The notes under the pieces are model-generated. The model made no database searches, was not told the origin of the DNA, and was given only the letters and a program-made list of their open reading frames with translations. 64,000 nt of DNA. It comes from Hymenobacter caeli. Lineage in GTDB: Bacteria; Bacteroidota; Bacteroidia; Cytophagales; Hymenobacteraceae. Shown piece after piece: positions 59,331 through 64,000 of this stretch (position 1 is its first letter; every line of letters starts with the position of its first letter). The position numbers were made by a program, and so were the translations under genes. The stretch covers positions 62,001 through 126,000 of the forward strand of contig NZ_JABSNP010000004.1 of NCBI RefSeq assembly GCF_013294115.1, given 5' to 3'.

Positions 59331-60430
59331 GAACGGGCGGTTTGGGCCTGCGGAACGGCCGCGGCGGCGGTGGGGACCCCGGCGGCGGTGCCGGCAAAAT
59401 CTTCGGGCCGGTACTGCTTCAGGAACGCCGGGCCGCTGCCCGCAAAGCCGGCGTAGCGGCGGCACACGTCGGCAATGCGGCGGGCCGAGGTGCCGTGGTT
59501 TTGCCAGGGCAGCTTGCGCTTCAGGTCGGCCAGGTCGAAGTACGAATGCACCGGGATGCCCAGCGCCAGGCCCACGAAGGCCACCGTGCTGTACTGCGTT
59601 ATCAGCTCGGCGCAGTTGGCAATCATCTCCTCGGTGTTGCCCTCGGTGTAGATGCGCGTGCCGGCGGGGGCCCAGCGCTGCACCTCGGCGGTGGCGCGGG
59701 CCATGTTTTCGTTGGGGTGAAACTTGAAAAACAGGGGCCGGCCGGCGGCGATGCGCACGGCCTCGCGGATGAAGCGCTTGCGGTTGTCGGGCCGGTAGGT
59801 TTCTCGCATGTCGGTGGTGGCCACCAGCACGTAGCCGCGGTGCGGGAAGGCGTTGCGGCGCAGCTGCTCCACGTCGTCGAAGTTGGGGATGCCGGTCACC
59901 ACGAGCTTGCCCGCGTCCACGCCCACCCGCCGGAAGTGCTCGGCGTAGCCCTCCGACGCCACGCAGTACACGTCGCAGCAGTTGTTCATCCCGTTCAGGG
60001 CCGTGCTGATGGTGAGGATGGGGTAGCGGGTGAAGCGCTTGACCAGGCGGGCCCACAGGTTGAGCGGGTCGGTCATGCCCTCCTGCACGAACACCGACTT
60101 GGTGGTGGCCAGCAGGTTCCAGGGCACGATGATGTCGGAGCAGCACACGATTAGGTCGTAGGCGTTACCGTACACACGGGCCTCGAAGTCGTTGGGCAGG
60201 CCGTGGGCGGCCAGGTAGCGGTCGGCTTTTTCCTTGATGTGGCCCGTGACGATGGTGCCCTTCAACAGATTGGCCCAGAGCAGGAACTCGTAGAAGCGGC
60301 GCTGCCAGCCGTCGTAGTACAGCTGGCTGTAGTAAGCGTCGAACTCGTCGCCGAGCAGCTCGGCGACGCGGTGCATCTGGGTGGTTTGGTTGGGCGAACC
60401 GATGAGAAACAGTACTTTTTTGCGCGTCAT
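59327..60430 (-). CDS. Putative GT-B-fold glycosyltransferase
   Basis: The protein has 367 residues. It starts with a nucleotide-sugar-like Rossmann segment KVLFLIGSPNQTTQMHRVAE. The C-terminal half has FKFHPNENMARATAEV and YTEGNTEEMIANCAELITQY, then STVAFVGLALGIPVHSYFDL. That is the pattern of the donor site in polysialyl/CDP-glycerol-type transferases and UDP-GlcNAc epimerases. As first gene of the cluster it may transfer the CMP-activated product. Cytoplasmic, no membrane segment. A true epimerase remains possible. Confidence 0.6.
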   Translation of the reverse strand: MTRKKVLFLIGSPNQTTQMHRVAELLGDEFDAYYSQLYYDGWQRRFYEFLLWANLLKGTIVTGHIKEKADRYLAAHGLPNDFEARVYGNAYDLIVCCSDIIVPWNLLATTKSVFVQEGMTDPLNLWARLVKRFTRYPILTISTALNGMNNCCDVYCVASEGYAEHFRRVGVDAGKLVVTGIPNFDDVEQLRRNAFPHRGYVLVATTDMRETYRPDNRKRFIREAVRIAAGRPLFFKFHPNENMARATAEVQRWAPAGTRIYTEGNTEEMIANCAELITQYSTVAFVGLALGIPVHSYFDLADLKRKLPWQNHGTSARRIADVCRRYAGFAGSGPAFLKQYRPEDFAGTAAGVPTAAAAVPQAQTARS

Positions 60431-60556
60431 ACGGCAAGGGCGGGAAAGCGGCGGCGGGCGGGCCCCAAAGCTACGGCGGGTTGCGGCAGCGCGTCATTCG
60501 GCCCGCTGCCCTGCGAAGACGCCCCTTTTTCCCGGCCCGGCCTTTCCCCTACAGAT

Positions 60557-62008
60557 TCAACCCCGGCGCAGCGGCAACGCGGGCAACTTGAACACGTCGC
60601 GCAGGGCCCGGCGGGCGGCGTGGTAGCCGCACATGCCGTGCACGCCCCCGCCGGGCGGCGTGGCCGACGAGCACAGGTAGAGCCCCGGCCGCGAGGTGCG
60701 GTAGGGCGAGGCCCGCAGGGCCGGCCGCGTGAACAGCTGCGTGATGTCCAGCCGGCCCCCGTTGATGTCGCCGCCCACGCAGTTGGGGTTGAGGGCCTCC
60801 AGCTGGGCCGGGTCGAAGGTGTGGCGGCCGACGATGCGGTCGCGGAAGCCGGGGGCGAAGCGCTCCACCTGCGCCTCGATGGCGGCCGTCCGGTCCACCC
60901 GCGAGCCGTTGGGCACGTGGCAGTAGGCCCAGGCCGTGTGCCGGCCGGCGGGGGCCCGGGTGGCGTCGAAGCGGCTGGGCTGGGCCAGCAGCACAAAGGG
61001 CCGCGCCGGGTGCTGGCCCCGCGCCGTGGCCCGCTCGCCGGCGGCAATTTCTTCCAGCGTGCCGCCCAGGTGCAGCGTGCCGGCTCGGGCGCAGTCGGGG
61101 GCCGCGAACGGAATCGGCCCGTCCAGGGCCCAATCCACCTTGAACGCGCCCATGCCGTAGCGGTAGCGCCCCAGCTGCCAGCGGTAGATGCTGGAGAGGC
61201 TGTGCCCGGCAATCTGGAGCAGCTGCGCGGGCGTCACGTCGAAGAGCACGGCCCGCGCCGGGGGCAGCTGCGCCAGCGAGGCGACGAAGGTGCCCGTTTC
61301 CACTTGGCCGCCCAGGGCCCGGAAGTGCGCCACCAGCGCGTCGGCAATGGCCTGCGCGCCGCCTAGGGGCAGCGGCCAGCCGGCGCGGTGGGCCGCGATG
61401 AGCAGCACCAGTCCGGCCGCCGACGTGGCCAGCTTATTCAGCGGCAGCATGCTGTGGGCGGCGGCCCCGGCCAGCAGGCCCCGCGCCGCCGGGCCCCGGA
61501 AGCGGCGGGCCAGCACCGTGGCCGGCAGCAGGGCCGACAGCCCAAACCGGGCCATTGGCAGCGGGTGCCGGGGCCAGCCCAGGGGCCCCAGCACGTCGGG
61601 GGCAATGCCCGGCCAGTCGGCCACCAGCGGCTCCAGCAAGCGGCGGTAAGCGCCCGCGTCGGGCCCCAGCTGGCGGGCGGTGTCGGCCAGCGAGCCCGTG
61701 GCCGCGGCGGCCGTGCCGTCGTCGAAGGGGTGGGCCACGGCCACCGGCGGCGTGATGAACCGGAGGCCGTAGCTGGCCAGCGGCAGGGTTTGGAAAAACG
61801 GCGAGGCCACCGCCAGCGGGTGAATGGCCGAGCCGAGGTCGTGGCGGAAGCCGGGCAGCGTCAGCTCGGCCGTGCGCAGGCCGCCGCCCAGCTGCGGGCT
61901 GCCTTCGAGCAGCAGCACCGCCAGGCCGGCCTGTTGCAGCACGATGGCCGCCGCCAGCCCGTTGGGCCCCGAGCCGACCACCACGGCGTCAAAATTTGAG
62001 TTGCTCAT
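60557..62008 (-). CDS. Phytoene-dehydrogenase-like FAD oxidoreductase
   Basis: About 483 residues from ATG 62008. The FAD motif VVVGSGPNGLAAAIVLQQAG starts at residue 9, followed by LLEGSPQLGGGLRTAELTLP and a C-terminal GLYLCSSATPPGGGVHGMCG. This is the CrtI/RetSat-like family acting on carotenoids or other hydrophobic polyenes. No other carotenoid gene is adjacent, so the substrate is open. The frame upstream of the ATG is a GC shadow. Confidence 0.9.
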   Translation of the reverse strand: MSNSNFDAVVVGSGPNGLAAAIVLQQAGLAVLLLEGSPQLGGGLRTAELTLPGFRHDLGSAIHPLAVASPFFQTLPLASYGLRFITPPVAVAHPFDDGTAAAATGSLADTARQLGPDAGAYRRLLEPLVADWPGIAPDVLGPLGWPRHPLPMARFGLSALLPATVLARRFRGPAARGLLAGAAAHSMLPLNKLATSAAGLVLLIAAHRAGWPLPLGGAQAIADALVAHFRALGGQVETGTFVASLAQLPPARAVLFDVTPAQLLQIAGHSLSSIYRWQLGRYRYGMGAFKVDWALDGPIPFAAPDCARAGTLHLGGTLEEIAAGERATARGQHPARPFVLLAQPSRFDATRAPAGRHTAWAYCHVPNGSRVDRTAAIEAQVERFAPGFRDRIVGRHTFDPAQLEALNPNCVGGDINGGRLDITQLFTRPALRASPYRTSRPGLYLCSSATPPGGGVHGMCGYHAARRALRDVFKLPALPLRRG

Positions 62009-62252
62009 GCCAAAAGAAGCGCTGGTTTGGCGGGCATTTGGGGCCGGCGCGGGCGCGGCGCATATACGGCCAGGCTCGGGGAAACGCCCGAATCGGGGGC
62101 GCGGGCCCCGCCGCCGGCAAGGTGTAGAATTTTGGCTTATATGAAATATCAATGAATAACCGGCACTTTTTCCGCGACAGGCTTCGTTATGCGTACTTCA
62201 AAACCCGCCTTTTATTGGTGCGGGTTCATCCTTTCACCAAACCCCAGCTATT
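62009..62252. other. Divergent intergenic region
   Basis: This 244-nt gap separates the FAD oxidoreductase and the small secreted protein. It has a moderately AT-rich centre (62120-62200) and no ORF with protein features. It presumably carries promoters for both genes; no exact TAnnTTTG site was seen. Confidence 0.3.
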
Positions 62253-62540
62253 TTGAAAAAGCAACTCATCCTCCTTGCCCTGTTCATCGCCGCCGGTAGC
62301 TACTCGGCCAGTGCGCAAACCACCACGACCACGACCCAGCAGACCACCGCGCCCGCCACTCCCCCCGCCCCGGCCATGACGCCGGCCCCGGCCATGACCC
62401 CGGACGCGACTCCCGCCGCTACCACTACCACCACCGAATCGACCACCACCGCCACGGACCCCTCCAAAACCATGACCGTGCCCGTCGGTGCCAAGGTGAA
62501 AGGCAACCGCAAGAAGATAAAAGTGAAGCCGCAGAACTAG
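62253..62540 (+). CDS. Small secreted Thr/Ala/Pro-rich protein
   Basis: The protein has 95 residues and starts at TTG 62253, which directly begins a signal peptide (LILLALFIAAGSYSASAQ). The mature part is low-complexity: Thr runs (TTTTTTQQTT), PAMTPAPAMTP repeats, and a basic end (VKGNRKKIKVKPQN). It is probably a disordered periplasmic or surface protein. A strong terminator follows. Nothing indicates its role. Confidence 0.65.
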   Translation: MKKQLILLALFIAAGSYSASAQTTTTTTQQTTAPATPPAPAMTPAPAMTPDATPAATTTTTESTTTATDPSKTMTVPVGAKVKGNRKKIKVKPQN

Positions 62541-62554
62541 CTTCTCCGACTGCG

Positions 62555-62592
62555 AAAAAGCCCCGCCGCAAGCACTTGCGGCGGGGCTTTTT
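62555..62592 (+). terminator. Rho-independent terminator
   Basis: An 18-bp perfect stem (AAAAAGCCCCGCCGCAAG with its complement) around a CA loop, ending in five T. Confidence 0.92.
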
Positions 62593-62680
62593 GATGGGGT
62601 GAGAGGCTATGCGAACGGATATAAAAGGGGCCATCATGCCGAGCGCAGCCGAGGCCTGACGGCCTGTGCGGAATGGGCGC

Positions 62681-63877
62681 TTAATGCAGCAGGGCCCCGA
62701 GCTGCGCCACCAGCACGGGCACGCTCAGGGCCCCCATGATGGCCACCACCGCCCAGCCGGCGGCCAGCATCCAGCGGGGGTGGCGGTAGGGGCCCATGAG
62801 GCGGGGGCGGGTGGCGGCCACCAGCACGATGCCCAGCGCGATGGGCAAAATCAGCCCGTTCACGGCCCCGGCCAGCACCAGCAGCTGCGCGGGCTTGCCG
62901 ACGAGCACGAAAATACCCGTTGAGAGCACGATAAAAACCGAGATGCAGGCCCGCTCGTGGCGGGCGAAAACGGGGTGGAACGTCTTGAAAAACGACACCG
63001 ACGTGTAGGCCGCGCCCACCACCGACGAGATGGCCGCGCTCCACAGAATGACGCCGAAAATGCGGAAACCTACTTCGCCCGCCGCCGAGCGGAACACGCC
63101 CGCCGCGGGGTTGTCAGCGTCGAGCACGGCCCCGCGGCTGAGCACGCCCACGATGGCCAGGAACAGCACGAACCGCATGACCGTGGAAATAACAATGCCG
63201 CTGACGGCGCTGCGCGTCACCGCATCCTGTTGAGCCGGCCCCTTAATGCCCGCATCAAGCAGCCGGTGGGCCCCCGAAAACGTGATGTAGCCGCCCACCG
63301 TGCCGCCCACGATGGTGACGATGGCCGCCGCGCTGACGTGGGCCGGCAGCAGCGTGTGGTGCAGCGCCAGCAGCAGGGGCGGGTGCGCGCTGAAGGCAAT
63401 GCCGAGCGTGAGCAGAATTTTGACCGTGCCGAGGATTTTGGTGAAGCCGTCGAGCATTTTGCCGATTTCCTGCACCCAAAACAGGGTCAGGGCCACCGCG
63501 CAGCTCGCCAGGGCCCCGTGCGCGTAGCTCATGCCCGTGAGCACGTTCAGGCCCAGCCCGCAGCCGGCAATGTTGGCAATGTTGAAGGCGAAGCCGCCCA
63601 GGATAACCAGGGCCGCCAGCCCGTAGCCCAGCCCCGGCAGCAGTCGGTTGGCCAGGTCCTGGGCCCGCAACTCGCTCACGGTAAGGATTCGCCAGGTATT
63701 GAGCTGGGCCCCCACGTCGAGCACCACCGACACCAGAATCACGAACCCGAAGCTGGTGAGCAGCTGCTGGGTGAACACCGTCGTCTGCGTCAGAAACCCC
63801 GGCCCGATGGACGAGTTGGCCATCAGAAACGCCGCCCCCAGGCTGGCCCCGCCGAACCACCGCTTGCCCGCCCCCAT
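62681..63877 (-). CDS. Nramp-family transporter, non-canonical (YcsG-like)
   Basis: About 398 residues with about 11 membrane helices; start at ATG 63877. The Nramp first-helix region reads ANSSIGPGFLTQTTVF: the metal ligands Asp and Asn of the usual DPGN motif are replaced (GPGF). The sixth-helix MPH motif is also absent (YITFSGAH). So it is not a classical manganese/iron importer. Its ATG overlaps the TGA of the pxpA gene (TGATG). In B. subtilis the Nramp relative YcsG also lies beside pxpA, so a role in 5-oxoproline uptake is plausible but unproven. Confidence 0.82.
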   Translation of the reverse strand: MGAGKRWFGGASLGAAFLMANSSIGPGFLTQTTVFTQQLLTSFGFVILVSVVLDVGAQLNTWRILTVSELRAQDLANRLLPGLGYGLAALVILGGFAFNIANIAGCGLGLNVLTGMSYAHGALASCAVALTLFWVQEIGKMLDGFTKILGTVKILLTLGIAFSAHPPLLLALHHTLLPAHVSAAAIVTIVGGTVGGYITFSGAHRLLDAGIKGPAQQDAVTRSAVSGIVISTVMRFVLFLAIVGVLSRGAVLDADNPAAGVFRSAAGEVGFRIFGVILWSAAISSVVGAAYTSVSFFKTFHPVFARHERACISVFIVLSTGIFVLVGKPAQLLVLAGAVNGLILPIALGIVLVAATRPRLMGPYRHPRWMLAAGWAVVAIMGALSVPVLVAQLGALLH

Positions 63878-64000
63878 CAGCGCGCGCCGCTGAAATCGGC
63901 CCCCAGGCGCACCCCCGCCTCGCGCAGGGCCCCGTGCAGCCGCTGGGCAAATTCCACGGCGTGGGCCCCGTCGCCGTGCAGGCACACCGTATCGGCCCGG
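63877..64000 (-). CDS. pxpA: 5-oxoprolinase subunit PxpA (LamB/YcsF family), C-terminal part
   Basis: The reading frame at the right edge ends at TGA 63877-63879 and reads ADTVCLHGDGAHAVEFAQRL and REAGVRLGADF. That matches the C-terminal signature (xDTxCxHGD...AVE) of the LamB/YcsF proteins, subunit A of the ATP-dependent 5-oxoprolinase PxpABC. Only about 40 codons lie in the window. pxpB and pxpC are expected further right on this strand. Its stop overlaps the start of the Nramp-family gene. Confidence 0.75.
   Translation of the reverse strand, partial: RADTVCLHGDGAHAVEFAQRLHGALREAGVRLGADFSGAR

Overview
The window looks like a chromosomal segment of a high-GC Bacteroidota of the Cytophagales, most likely Hymenobacter or a close relative. 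The support is: many GGGGCCC runs; type IX secretion (T9SS) sorting domains; a SusC/TonB-type receptor; Bacteroidota promoters (TTTG, about 17-21 nt, TAnnTTTG) and no obvious Shine-Dalgarno sequences; and a purine operon order typical of that group. No transposase, phage gene, rRNA or CRISPR array was seen. High GC makes long open frames on the wrong strand common, so only frames with recognisable protein features are annotated.

Region 1 (1-33 kb) is mixed housekeeping and envelope content. It holds a TonB-dependent receptor cut by the left edge, a cold-shock protein, a pseudouridine synthase, an SGNH hydrolase, dehydrogenases, two tandem paralogous lipoproteins, a PAP2 phosphatase, a Uma2 nuclease, a GMC alcohol oxidase, a thioesterase, an MscS channel, a DJ-1/PfpI protein, tRNA-Val(GAC), a BLUF photoreceptor and a deacetylase. 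A minus-strand cluster of FAD oxidoreductase, type III polyketide synthase and methyltransferase lies at 24.6-27.7 kb. A sigma-54 activator and a large T9SS-exported repeat protein follow. Two decayed loci stand out: a broken hicBA toxin-antitoxin pair (18.5-18.9 kb) and a GH5-CBM gene that has lost its catalytic half in frame (21.9-22.9 kb).

Region 2 (33-47.4 kb) is a nucleotide operon: pyrF, pyrE, purL, purQ, purC, purD, purN, purF and purM. It is interrupted by AT-richer orphan genes (40.4, 44.4 and 46.0 kb), a frameshifted remnant and palindromic repeats. A small terminated transcript and another gene remnant precede pyrF.

Region 3 (47.6-52.1 kb) holds pncB, a DUF1345 membrane protein, a NarL-type regulator, an SMR transporter and a sterol-desaturase-like hydroxylase.

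Region 4 (52.3-60.4 kb, all minus strand) is the most unusual part. It is an eight-gene set that looks like a complete route to a CMP-activated ulosonic acid: GT-like protein, cytidylyltransferase, split transketolase, class III aminotransferase, SDR, KdsC-like phosphatase and a NeuB-type synthase without its SAF domain. Five of its intercistronic gaps carry five unrelated families of palindromic repeat.

Region 5 (60.5-64 kb) holds a phytoene-dehydrogenase-like oxidoreductase, a small secreted protein, and a non-canonical Nramp-family transporter coupled to a partial pxpA (5-oxoprolinase) gene at the right edge.
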